DNA of 64,000 bases. Origin: Salinarimonas sp. GTDB taxonomy: Bacteria > Pseudomonadota > Alphaproteobacteria > Rhizobiales > Beijerinckiaceae. Numbering within the stretch: position 1 is the stretch's first letter; every line of letters starts with the position of its first letter. The stretch is from positions 1 to 64,000 of the forward strand of contig JAFIEI010000013.1 of assembly GCA_020832565.1 (NCBI GenBank). The letters run 5' to 3'. The translations under genes and the position numbers were made by a program. The notes under the pieces were generated by a model that was not told the DNA's origin, made no database searches, and saw only the letters and a program-made list of their open reading frames with translations. Positions 1 to 7,825 of the stretch are shown in pieces.

Positions 1-330
1 GGCGCGAAAGACCAGCCGTATGGGCGCGCTTGAGGATTTGAGAAAGCGCCGGGATGCGCCGCCGCTCATGCGCGCTGTCGGGACGGAACGCCCTACCGAA
101 AACATCCCCGAAACAGGGAGCGCAAGTCGTAAGCCATGACTCGGTTCGCCCGGGTGGAGGGAGGCGCTCAATCACGTACGGCGTGAGTCATGCACGCGCT
201 GCGCATGCCGAAACGCCCACTCACGAGCAAATCCACGCCTTCCGAAAATGGCATTTTTCGCAGCGAAGCGCATACAACAGGACTGCGCGCCGTCACAGTT
301 TGCAACGGCGCGCAGGGATCGAGGGTGACC
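1..330. other. Left-edge region without a supportable gene
   Basis: Short open frames reach in from the left edge on the plus strand: one closes at 31-33 (peptide ending QPYGRA) and another at 137-139 (ending SASRKP). Either could be the C-terminus of a gene that starts outside the window, but neither matches a family I know. Nothing else is seen apart from a stem-loop at 284-314. Confidence 0.4.
284..314 (-). terminator. Stem-loop downstream of the two-domain cold-shock gene
   Basis: A perfect 10-bp inverted repeat (284-293 with 305-314, GC-rich) with an 11-nt loop lies 17 bp past the stop codon of the minus-strand cold-shock gene. The expected U-run is weak on that strand, so it may be an RNA 3'-end stabiliser rather than a true intrinsic terminator. 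Confidence 0.4.
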
Positions 331-1020
331 TCAGACTTCGATTGTCGCGGCCTCGCGGCCCTTCTGACCTTCGACGACGCCCATGCGAACCTGCTGGCCT
401 TCGATCAGGTCGGGCAGGTTTGCACGCATCAGCACGGAACGGTGGATGAAGACATCCTTGCCGCCGTCCTCAGCCATGATGAAGCCGAAACCCTTCGTGG
501 GGTTGTACCACTTCACCGTACCGGAGAGCTCCGTTGCCGGGCCGGTATTGCGCGGAGCGTCAAAGCCCTGCTGGCGCGGCGGGGGGCGGCGTTGACCGCC
601 GAAACCACCACCCGGAGCGCCTCCACCGAAACCCTGGCGCTGCGGCGGACGTTCTTCCGCGGTGCTGGTATCGGCACTGAGCACTTCCGTGACCTGCGGG
701 CCTTTCTGGCCCTGCGCGGTGCGCACTTCCAGCTTGGTGCCGGGCAGGAATTCGTCATAGCCAGCCGCCTGGACGGCGCGAATATGCAGGAAAGCATCGC
801 CGGAGCCGTCACCCAGCTCGACGAAACCAAATCCCTTTTCCGGGTTGAACCACTTCACGACTGCGTCCATTTCGACGCCGCCGACCGGACGGGACATCGA
901 CGGCTGACCGCCGAATGAACCGCGTTCCGCGCGCGGCTCGAAATAGTCAGGCTGATCCTGACCAAAATCTTTGTCGAACCCTTTACGGCTCGTTTCGCGG
1001 AAATCTCGACCTCGACCCAT
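331..1020 (-). CDS. Two-domain cold-shock protein
   Basis: This is a 229-residue cytoplasmic protein with two cold-shock (OB-fold) domains that bind single-stranded RNA or DNA. The first domain spans about residues 51-115 and carries the RNP1-type motif KGFGFVE. The second spans about 167-228 with KGFGFIM and DVFIHRSVL. Canonical CspA proteins are about 70 residues and single-domain; this double form is common in alphaproteobacteria. The N-terminus is charged and Arg/Asp/Phe-rich, and the linker (about 120-160) is Gly/Pro/Arg/Gln-rich like an RGG tail, so likely disordered and RNA-binding. It has a long upstream region (1021-1512), as is usual for cold-shock mRNAs. The start is the ATG preceded by a GAGAG purine stretch. 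The family is certain; the exact physiological trigger is not. Confidence 0.93.
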   Translation of the reverse strand: MGRGRDFRETSRKGFDKDFGQDQPDYFEPRAERGSFGGQPSMSRPVGGVEMDAVVKWFNPEKGFGFVELGDGSGDAFLHIRAVQAAGYDEFLPGTKLEVRTAQGQKGPQVTEVLSADTSTAEERPPQRQGFGGGAPGGGFGGQRRPPPRQQGFDAPRNTGPATELSGTVKWYNPTKGFGFIMAEDGGKDVFIHRSVLMRANLPDLIEGQQVRMGVVEGQKGREAATIEV

Positions 1021-1479
1021 GTATTCTCTCGCTTTGGAGCTGCTTCAAAACGGGGCCACGTTCACCGACACACCTTTCGGGCCCGACCGTTTCCGGGCGT
1101 GCACACGACAGTCTGAAACCGACAACCTGATCTTATTGGACGAACTCCAAAGCGACGGCGATGTCATTCATCAACGCTTGTGACCGCTAACCCACATACC
1201 GGCGTACCACCGGGCCGACACCTTTGCAGAAAATTCAAGCCCTTGTAAAGCGTTTGTTGATTTTCCATGCCTGAAACGTGCCAGAATACCGAGGCGGCGA
1301 AGCAATTAGCGTAATTTTTCCGGAAAATTTGAAAATTCGAGACGGTTTGTCCGGGCAAATTTCTTGATCATCGTATACCCCGCCGCTTCCATGCGCCGGC
1401 CACGCGAATTCAGGCGCGGATCGGCGCAGGTCGCGCATGCGGGTCGACAAGTCGTTCAGGGCATGCGAACGAGTTCGAA
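1021..1479. promoter_or_regulatory. Divergent intergenic region between csp and the Blh gene
   Basis: About 460 bp separate the minus-strand cold-shock gene from the plus-strand carotene dioxygenase homologue. The stretch 1200-1370 is visibly AT-richer than its surroundings and holds a perfect 12-bp palindrome TTTTCCGGAAAA (1316-1327). It probably contains both promoters and a long 5' leader for the cold-shock mRNA. No convincing coding sequence is seen in it. Confidence 0.45.
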
Positions 1480-2580
1480 ATGGGGGCGCAGACAGGCGCC
1501 AGGGTCGAGGCAATGGATTCGAGCAGACCGGTCGAACAGTCACAATCGCAGGCGCCGGAACACGAAAGCAGCCTGGCGCCGGGCGACTACCATGCGTGGT
1601 TCGCCGCGCTCAAACGCGCGCATGCGATCGCGGCATTGGCCGTGATCGGCGTGACGGCAATCGTCTACCCGTTCGTGGCGCCGGATTCGGTTTTGTTCCA
1701 GCTGGCCATGGCCGCTGCACTGATCATGCTCCTCGTCCTGCCCCATGCCGCGCTCGACCAGTATGCCGCGCTCATCGTGCTGCAGCCGCGTCTCGGCTGG
1801 CTCTGGCCGCTCGGATTCATGGTCATCTACGGCCTTCTGGCCGTCGCCACCGTCGCCGGATGGATGGTCTATCCACAATTCGTCCTTCCAGGCATCATCG
1901 TCCTTGCCGCGCTCCATTACGGGCTCGGCGATGTCGAGACCGGCTCGTGGTGGCGCTATCCGGAGATCCTTGTGCGGGGGCTCGCACCCTTTGCGCTTGC
2001 GGTGCTGTTCAGCCTGCCGCAGGTCACCGCCTTCGCCGGCTGGCTCGTCCTCGATGTGCCGATGGCGTCACGGGTGATCTATGACTGGATCCTGCCCGTG
2101 GCTCTGGCCTGGCAGGGATTATGGGCGCTGGTGATCCTGCGCGCGCTCTGGCTGGCCTTGTCCGAACGGGGCGATGCGGTTCATGCGGTCGTGCTCGTCT
2201 GCGAGATGGCGGTGCTCGTGCTCGCCTTCGCGATGCTCCCGCCGCTGATCGCTTTCGCGCTGTATGTCGGGTTATTGCACGCGCCGCGCCATCTGCTTGA
2301 CTTCGCCGCGCGCAATCCGGCCCTGGGGAACCCGTCGCGGGCACTGACCCGCGTGTTGCGGGCCACGATTCTGCCGACCGCGATGACCATCGCGCTGCTG
2401 GCGGTGATGATCTTCTTCTTCATCGATCCCACCACGCCGCATGGCTACAGCCTTCGTATCGCGATCTGGCTGGTGACGGCATTTTCGGTGCCGCACGCCG
2501 TCTTCACGTTTCTGGCCCTGCGCGGCTTCGGCGGCCCGCGCGTGGTTGCGCCCGAGCCCGCGGATCACTCCACCCGATAG
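1480..2580 (+). CDS. Brp/Blh-family beta-carotene 15,15'-dioxygenase homologue
   Basis: This is an integral membrane protein of 366 residues (355 if the ATG at 1513, with AGGG 8 nt upstream, is the true start). It belongs to the Brp/Blh family, which cleaves beta-carotene into two retinal molecules for microbial rhodopsins. The sequence shows eight or so hydrophobic segments and the family's metal-binding histidine signatures in order: LPHAALD (canonical form PHGxxD, so Gly is replaced by Ala), HYGLGD, HAPRHLLD and VPHAVF. The N-terminal 40 residues are polar. Neither a rhodopsin nor carotenoid genes lie in the window. Its 3' end overlaps the convergent rlpA-like gene by 16 bp. Family assignment is strong; the substrate is inferred, because distant members may act on other carotenoids. 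Confidence 0.85.
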   Translation: MGAQTGARVEAMDSSRPVEQSQSQAPEHESSLAPGDYHAWFAALKRAHAIAALAVIGVTAIVYPFVAPDSVLFQLAMAAALIMLLVLPHAALDQYAALIVLQPRLGWLWPLGFMVIYGLLAVATVAGWMVYPQFVLPGIIVLAALHYGLGDVETGSWWRYPEILVRGLAPFALAVLFSLPQVTAFAGWLVLDVPMASRVIYDWILPVALAWQGLWALVILRALWLALSERGDAVHAVVLVCEMAVLVLAFAMLPPLIAFALYVGLLHAPRHLLDFAARNPALGNPSRALTRVLRATILPTAMTIALLAVMIFFFIDPTTPHGYSLRIAIWLVTAFSVPHAVFTFLALRGFGGPRVVAPEPADHSTR

Positions 2581-3119
2581 AGCTCCACCGGCGCGACGCC
2601 GGCGCGGGTAATGCCGAGCCGGCGCGCTGCACCTTCCGCGAGATCGATCACGCGGCCACCGGTGAAGGGGCCGCGATCATTGATGCGTACCACCACCTCT
2701 CGACCACTGGCCGGATGCACCACGCGGACGCGGGAGCCGAAGGGCAGTGTGCGGTGGGCAGCAGTCATGCCGGAGGGGTCGAAGCGCTCGCCGTTGGCCG
2801 TGCGGCTGCCATGGCGATAGAACGAGGCGCGGCCCGCCTGAAACGCGGTGCCGTCATCGCTCAGGCCTGCATATTGAAGGGGGCGGGAAGCGGGATCAGC
2901 GTCGGCTTCGGTATCCGTCGCGTCGGTGGCCATGGTGGTGGCATCGGGGATCGCCACCCCGTCGGTCGGGGCCGGCACACAGGCGGCGAGGGCGAGGCCG
3001 GGGAGGATGGCGGCGAGGTAGAGGGGAAGGCGGGAGGGGCGTGTCGCCTCTGCCGGGCTGCTGGAATCGGGGTCCGATCGTCGGGACGGGGTGTGGTTCG
3101 CGAGGGCCTGGAAAGGCAT
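2565..3119 (-). CDS. rlpA: RlpA-like double-psi beta-barrel lipoprotein
   Basis: RlpA-family proteins are outer-membrane lipoproteins with a double-psi beta-barrel that act on or bind septal peptidoglycan (lytic transglycosylase activity on denuded glycan in Pseudomonas). Starting at the ATG at 3119 the product has 184 residues, a hydrophobic stretch ending in the lipobox LALAAC (Cys47), then the barrel from about residue 88 with ASFYRHGSRTANGERFD, MTAAHRTLPFGSRVRV and INDRGPFTGGRVIDLAEGAA, all hallmarks of the family. There is no C-terminal SPOR domain, unlike the E. coli protein. The N-terminal polar region before the hydrophobic segment is unusually long (about 30 residues), and an upstream in-frame start at 3254 is possible but looks less likely. 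Confidence 0.85.
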   Translation of the reverse strand: MPFQALANHTPSRRSDPDSSSPAEATRPSRLPLYLAAILPGLALAACVPAPTDGVAIPDATTMATDATDTEADADPASRPLQYAGLSDDGTAFQAGRASFYRHGSRTANGERFDPSGMTAAHRTLPFGSRVRVVHPASGREVVVRINDRGPFTGGRVIDLAEGAARRLGITRAGVAPVELYRVE

Positions 3120-3259
3120 GACGGGCTCATGAGCTGTTGCACTGGGCGTCAAAGGCTGCCCGTGATACGGCGGAAATGGGGCGGTGCGCAGGGCGGGGGC
3201 GCGTCGCGGGGATGGTGTTGCATCCGCATCACGCCGGATGCCGCCCGCTCGCATGAGGA

Positions 3260-3616
3260 TTACTCGGCCTGGATGCTTTCGAGATAGGCGACGATATCGC
3301 CGATCTGAATCGCGTCGAAGCGGAATTCCGGCATTTGCGGCACGCCGTCATGGCCGACCATGATACCCTCCGCCAGCGCTTCCTCGAGCGCCTGGACCGG
3401 GTAGCGCTCGCTGATTTCATGAAAGGCCACCGCTTCCGGGATCGGGCTTGTCCCGGTCGCGTCGATCGCGTGGCAGCTGGCACAGTTTTCGGCGAGGAGC
3501 GCGCGCCCGGTTTCCGGATCGGGCGCCCAGCCGCTCTTGGCTTCGGCGAGTGCCACGAAGGCCCCGCCGATAACGCCGGCGGCGACGAAGACGCGGAAGA
3601 ATTGTGCCATTTGCAT
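3260..3616 (-). CDS. Small class-I c-type cytochrome
   Basis: A 118-residue exported monohaem cytochrome c. The N-terminal hydrophobic segment (residues 5-24, ending ALAEA) is a signal peptide or anchor. The haem motif CASCH starts near residue 43, and MPEF near residue 95 supplies the likely axial Met. It carries electrons in the periplasm; the partner enzyme is not identifiable from the sequence. It lies 40 bp downstream of a small membrane-protein gene on the same strand, so the two may be co-transcribed. Confidence 0.85.
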   Translation of the reverse strand: MQMAQFFRVFVAAGVIGGAFVALAEAKSGWAPDPETGRALLAENCASCHAIDATGTSPIPEAVAFHEISERYPVQALEEALAEGIMVGHDGVPQMPEFRFDAIQIGDIVAYLESIQAE

Positions 3617-3656
3617 CGTATGGTCTCGCTTTGTCGTTCGCGTCGATCGCGCCGTG

Positions 3657-4034
3657 TCAGATCCAGCCCAGGCTCAGCGCCTGAGCAGTGCGGGTGAGCG
3701 AAATCGCGAAGAGGAGGAAGAAGACTGCGCCGGCAAGGGCGCATTCGAGGCCGGGTTTGCGCGTGAAGGGTACGCGGCACATGGTCTCGCGGCCGAAATA
3801 CATCACGGCGAGCGCGACCAGCAGGATCAGCGGTACGGTGAACAGATAGGCGCCGGTGCTCATCGCGCGCCCGCTGCCGGGTTCGATGAAGGCGACGATA
3901 TCGTTCACCCAGGGCGCCTGCAGGCCGGCATAGAGCGCGAGCGCCCATGCCGCGACGGTCACGATGGACAATTGCACCAGCAGCATGCGGTGCATGCGGG
4001 CGAATGCGGGGAAAGGTTCACAGGTGCACATCAC
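3657..4034 (-). CDS. Small membrane protein of unknown function
   Basis: A 125-residue protein with three hydrophobic segments: about residues 17-37 (LLVQLSIVTVAAWALALYAG), 63-80 (AYLFTVPLILLVALAVMY) and 97-115. I do not recognise the family. The true start may be the internal Met near residue 14. It sits just upstream of a c-type cytochrome gene on the same strand, which suggests a membrane partner of that cytochrome, but this is inference only. Codon use matches the neighbours. Confidence 0.6.
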   Translation of the reverse strand: MMCTCEPFPAFARMHRMLLVQLSIVTVAAWALALYAGLQAPWVNDIVAFIEPGSGRAMSTGAYLFTVPLILLVALAVMYFGRETMCRVPFTRKPGLECALAGAVFFLLFAISLTRTAQALSLGWI

Positions 4035-4107
4035 GGCGGCATACTCGGTTACGGTGACTGAGAATTACCGTGCGCGCGCTTGGTTAAGCGGTGGTTAACG
4101 AAATGCA

Positions 4108-4135
4108 GACGGCGCTGATTTTCTTCAGCGCCGTC
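4108..4135 (-). terminator. Terminator-like hairpin downstream of carA
   Basis: A perfect 11-bp GC-rich stem (4108-4118 with 4125-4135) and a 6-nt loop lie 34 bp beyond the carA stop codon. On the minus strand the stem is followed by TGCATTTCG, a modest T-rich stretch. This looks like an intrinsic terminator for carA. Confidence 0.6.
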
Positions 4136-4169
4136 AACAACCTCGACAATATAAGCTGTCTGCCCGGGT

Positions 4170-5378
4170 TCAAACCTTCGCGGTGGCGTTCTCGGCCATC
4201 AGCGCCACGAACCGGTCGAACAGGTAATGGCTGTCATGCGGGCCGGGGGAGGCTTCCGGGTGGTGCTGCACGGAGAAGACCGGCTTGTCCTTGAGGGCGA
4301 TGCCGGAATTCGAGCCGTCGAAGAGCGAGACATGCGTCTCTTCGACATTGGCGGGCAGGCTGTCGGTATCGACGGCGAAGCCGTGATTCATCGAGACGAT
4401 CTCGACCTTGCCGGTGGTATGATCCTTAACCGGATGGTTGGCGCCGTGATGGCCCTGGCCCATCTTCTTCGTCTTCAGGCCGAGCGCGAGGGCGAGCATC
4501 TGGTGGCCCAGACATATCCCGAAGACCGGCACGTCCTTGCCCAGAAGCTCGCGGATCACCGGAACCGCATATTCCCCCGTCGCCGCCGGGTCGCCGGGGC
4601 CGTTCGAAAGGAAGATGCCGTCGGGCTTGTGCGCCATGATCTCATCGGCGCTCGCGGTCGCGGGAACGACGGTCACCTTGCAGCCGGCATTGGCCAGGAG
4701 CCGCAGGATGTTGCGCTTGACGCCGTAATCGATGGCGACGACATGCGCCTTCGCCTCGCTGCGCCGGCCATAGCCGCGCCCGAGCTCCCAGGGCGTCTCG
4801 TCCCATTCATAGGCTTCCTTCGCCGTGACGAGTGGCACGAGATCCTGCCCGGTCATGTCGGGCAGCTGCGCCGCCTTCTGCTTGAGTGCCTGTGCGTCGA
4901 AGGCGCCCGTGGGCGAATGCGCGATGACGGCGTTCTGCATGCCGTGATCGCGGATCAGCGCGGTGAGGGCGCGGGTGTCGATGCCGCTGATGCCGATCAG
5001 CCCGCGCGCCTTCAGCCAGGCGTCGAGATGGCTGGCCGAGCGCCAGTTCGAGGGCTGGGTGATCGCGGCGGCGAGGACCACGCCGCGCACCGGCGAGGGC
5101 GAGACCGCGTCGATCGCCTCCAGATCCTCGTCATTGGTGCCGACATTGCCGATATGCGGGAAGGTGAAAGTCACGATCTGGCCGGCATAGGAGGGGTCGG
5201 TCAGGATTTCCTGATACCCCGTCATCGCCGTGTTGAAGCAGACCTCGCCGGCGGCCTCACCGGTCGCGCCGATGCCGAAGCCTTCGAGCACGGTGCCGTC
5301 GGCGAGCACGAGAACCGCCGTTGCAGCGGTTTCCTGCCAGCCGGATTCGGTCGTGGGCGCGGTATCTGCTTGCGACAT
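4170..5378 (-). CDS. carA: Carbamoyl-phosphate synthase small (glutaminase) subunit
   Basis: CarA hydrolyses glutamine and channels ammonia to CarB, which makes carbamoyl phosphate for arginine and pyrimidine synthesis in the cytoplasm. The 402-residue product has the N-terminal CPSase small-chain domain (LADGTVLEGFGIGATGEAAG, FNTAMTGYQEILTDPSYAGQ) and the C-terminal class-I glutamine amidotransferase with the nucleophile elbow GICLGHQ and the catalytic His-Glu in QHHPEASPGP. The ATG at 5378 fits the family N-terminus better than an in-frame start 78 bp upstream. It is divergent from yqeY with about 135 bp between the starts. No carB is in the window. Confidence 0.97.
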   Translation of the reverse strand: MSQADTAPTTESGWQETAATAVLVLADGTVLEGFGIGATGEAAGEVCFNTAMTGYQEILTDPSYAGQIVTFTFPHIGNVGTNDEDLEAIDAVSPSPVRGVVLAAAITQPSNWRSASHLDAWLKARGLIGISGIDTRALTALIRDHGMQNAVIAHSPTGAFDAQALKQKAAQLPDMTGQDLVPLVTAKEAYEWDETPWELGRGYGRRSEAKAHVVAIDYGVKRNILRLLANAGCKVTVVPATASADEIMAHKPDGIFLSNGPGDPAATGEYAVPVIRELLGKDVPVFGICLGHQMLALALGLKTKKMGQGHHGANHPVKDHTTGKVEIVSMNHGFAVDTDSLPANVEETHVSLFDGSNSGIALKDKPVFSVQHHPEASPGPHDSHYLFDRFVALMAENATAKV

Positions 5379-5513
5379 GGGACAGTTCTCGCTTATGTGC
5401 GGTACGATTATGCGGTACGACCGCGCGCCCGAAAAGCGCTCGCGTCGATGGGTCACTTAAGGGTGCGGCGGGGCGGCGTCAACGCCGCGCGGCCCGGAAA
5501 TGCGGAGAATTCA

Positions 5514-5969
5514 ATGTTGCGCGAACGTTTCACGCAGGAACTCAAGGATGCGATGCGCGCCGGCGAAAAGCGCAAGCTCGCCACCATCCGCCTGATCCAG
5601 TCGGCCCTCAAGGACAAGGACATCGAGCTGCGCGGCGCCGGCAAGGGCGAGGCCAGCGACGAGGAAATCCTCGCCATGCTGCAGAAGATGATCAAGCAGC
5701 GCCAGGAATCAGCCGCGATCTACGCCGAGAACAACCGCGACGAACTCGCCGCCCAGGAAACCGAAGAAGCCGCAATCATCACCGCCTTCCTCCCCAAACA
5801 ACTCGACGAAGCCGAGATGCGCGCCGCCATCGAAGCCGAAATCGCCGAGCAGGGAGCAAGCTCCATGAAGGACATGGGCAAGGTCATCGGGGGTTTGCGG
5901 GGGAAATATGCGGGCCGGATGGATTTCGGGAAGGCGAGCGGGGTGGTGAAGGAGATGTTGTCGGGGTGA
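5514..5969 (+). CDS. yqeY: GatB/YqeY domain protein
   Basis: A 151-residue cytoplasmic protein related to the tail domain of the amidotransferase subunit GatB. The family is thought to bind tRNA, but its role is not established. The sequence begins MLRERFTQELKDAMRAGEK and shows typical landmarks: IRLIQSALKDKDIE, AIITAFLPKQL and a C-terminal region ending GRMDFGKASGVVKEML. The start is set by GGAG six bases upstream of the ATG. In many Hyphomicrobiales yqeY is followed by dnaG and rpoD; here it is followed by an AT-rich block and an AraC regulator instead. The divergent carA arrangement is conserved. Confidence 0.92.
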   Translation: MLRERFTQELKDAMRAGEKRKLATIRLIQSALKDKDIELRGAGKGEASDEEILAMLQKMIKQRQESAAIYAENNRDELAAQETEEAAIITAFLPKQLDEAEMRAAIEAEIAEQGASSMKDMGKVIGGLRGKYAGRMDFGKASGVVKEMLSG

Positions 5970-6245
5970 TGGGGGGGGGATTGTATCCGATCCATGTTGT
6001 CACAAAATCCTTGAAGGTCTTTGATGGTTTGGACATCACGGCGTCGCGGGGATACCGGCTGTCCGATGTGTATTTGCGCCAAAACAGCAATTAAAAGATC
6101 CCGATCCGACACTGACAGGCCGACCTGCTTGCCAAACGAGGGTAGATATTTATAAATTAATCCAGTGCTTGTGCAAGGATACGACCGAGGCCTCCGGTCG
6201 CGTCAAAGCATGATGTGGAAAAATCAGATCATGGCTTGCCGAATT
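5970..6245. other. Intergenic region at the start of the AT-rich block
   Basis: About 275 bp between yqeY and the AraC-type regulator, whose genes converge here. GC content falls sharply from about 6120 onward. No gene, tRNA or clear inverted repeat that would mark an integration site was seen. It may be a junction between core and acquired DNA. Confidence 0.35.
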
Positions 6246-7217
6246 TCAGCCAAAACGAATTATATCTAATGGTCTTCGTCCATACTTTTGGCGAATGAGA
6301 CCTGAAAATCCGCCAATATTCGTAAAGCCATAGCGCAGTGCTATATCGCGGACTGACTTGTTTCCACCACCTTGCTTCAATGCTTCATAGGCTAACTCCA
6401 GTCTTCGTTCCTTGATCGCTTGAGTTGGCGTTAGCCCGACTTCTTCGCGAAAGATCTTTTGCAAATAACGGCTTGATACTCCAACATAATTAGCAATATC
6501 TGCTGGAATTATAGCTCTGTCTGAAAACTCCTGAATATAGTCGATTGCCTTCGTGATATAGTTGCGTGCAGGCAGGTTATGATCATGTATTATATTATAT
6601 TTGCTTTTGAAAAAGAAATACTCAAGAATTTTAAACATTAAAATTCTTTCAATATATTTTTTCGAAAAGTCAGTTTCTTTTGATGTGGAAAACATATCAC
6701 AAATATCCATTGAATAAAGCATCAGGTTTTTTATTTGTGGATGAAAGTCGCTATTCATGTCCATAATGTGGACTTTTGAGAGCTGGTCGGCGATCTTAGT
6801 CGATTCGAATTGCTGAAATTCACTCCCAAATTCAATCAGTTTTTCCTTATCCATGTGTAGCATAAAGCTTACGCCAGAAGATGAGACAGAGTATTTCTCA
6901 TCGATATTTCCGACAATTAAGCTGCCTTTGTTCAGTTCGATGTCACTGTGCTTATATGAAAATATGCCTGCTTCATTAAAAGAATACTTGCAAAGAAAAC
7001 AATTTTCATTATTTTCTGCAAATATATGCACAGAATTTCTGACTGATATTCTCGTATTGCCAATAAATGTAGCGTTCGCGGTGAAGAAAAAATCACTTTC
7101 TGAGCGCGGTTTTGTTATCTTGTAATTTGGGTACAATTCAGCCAAGCGTGACAGTCCGCCGTTCACTTTCCTGATGTGAACTTTGTTATATTTCTGCAAA
7201 GGAAGATGCGGATGCAT
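6246..7217 (-). CDS. AraC-family transcriptional regulator, AT-rich gene
   Basis: A 323-residue regulator. The C-terminal ~100 residues hold the two helix-turn-helix motifs of the AraC/XylS family: IPADIANYVGVSSRYLQKIF, then SVRDIALRYGFTNIGGFSGL followed by the family signature YGRRPLD. The N-terminal ~200 residues look like an AraC-binding-type beta-barrel sensor domain, but the ligand cannot be read from it. The start was placed at the ATG at 7217; an in-frame TTG at 7271 is less likely. Base composition is very unlike the rest of the window, with AT-rich codons (AAA, AAT, TTT, ATA). That points to recent acquisition. It is transcribed away from the neighbouring chemoreceptor. Confidence 0.88.
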   Translation of the reverse strand: MHPHLPLQKYNKVHIRKVNGGLSRLAELYPNYKITKPRSESDFFFTANATFIGNTRISVRNSVHIFAENNENCFLCKYSFNEAGIFSYKHSDIELNKGSLIVGNIDEKYSVSSSGVSFMLHMDKEKLIEFGSEFQQFESTKIADQLSKVHIMDMNSDFHPQIKNLMLYSMDICDMFSTSKETDFSKKYIERILMFKILEYFFFKSKYNIIHDHNLPARNYITKAIDYIQEFSDRAIIPADIANYVGVSSRYLQKIFREEVGLTPTQAIKERRLELAYEALKQGGGNKSVRDIALRYGFTNIGGFSGLIRQKYGRRPLDIIRFG

Positions 7218-7825
7218 GTCTGTACTTGGAGTTGATAAGCGGTCGGGGCGATGCAAGGCTAGTGTATACAATCATATATTCTTTGACATTTGCAAGCATA
7301 TTCATCTCGTAGTGCACTATAAATAGAATTGCGACCAGGATAGCAATTTTTGATTTATATTTCCCTCGGCGTATTTGCACAATTCCAGGGGAAATAGCGA
7401 AATTTCTGGGTTATTTGAATTTTTCTCAGCAATAAGATATTGAGTTAATAAAAAATCTGTCAAATGCTGGAAGCTCTAATAGACTTTCCTTCAAGGTCGG
7501 CGCGTGTGTATGAACGGAGTTGCGTTGGCTGAAATCAGGGAGCTTGATCCGGGTTCCTTCTTCCATCTGACGCAGGGATTGAAATTTTCTGGAATGGCAC
7601 GACTCTAGGAACGCATCTTGGCAAGTTTAGATATTCAAGTCAAGATAAGTTAAACAAAAAATTGGTGTTTGCATGGATTCCAATATAGCAGAGAAACCTT
7701 GTCTATCTCTTTGGTTGGGTTGCGTTCGTGTGCGTTCTTCGTACATTTTTCCGATATTATATATTTATTTATGTAAAAATTTTATAATTCTGCTCTACCA
7801 TTCTCCTGAAACTGGGAGATCAAGC
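7218..7825. promoter_or_regulatory. AT-rich divergent region between the AraC regulator and the chemoreceptor
   Basis: About 600 bp, AT-rich throughout, presumably holding the divergent promoters of the AraC-type gene and the chemoreceptor gene. I see no convincing coding sequence. An in-frame extension of the chemoreceptor back to 7673 exists but encodes a low-complexity hydrophobic string and lacks a ribosome-binding site. No exact sigma-54 or flagellar sigma-28 promoter match was found by eye. Confidence 0.4.

Noticed and set aside
4140-4180. GGGTTCAAACC resembling a tRNA T-loop
   Set aside because: No cloverleaf can be formed around it; it overlaps the end of carA.
4227-5513. A long plus-strand N-terminal extension of yqeY across carA
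   Set aside because: The yqeY family starts at MLRERF with a good ribosome-binding site at 5504-5507; the extension is antisense to carA.
7585-7625. TGGCACG-like sequence upstream of the chemoreceptor suggesting a sigma-54 promoter
   Set aside because: The required TTGC-type -12 element is not at the right distance after TGGCAC.
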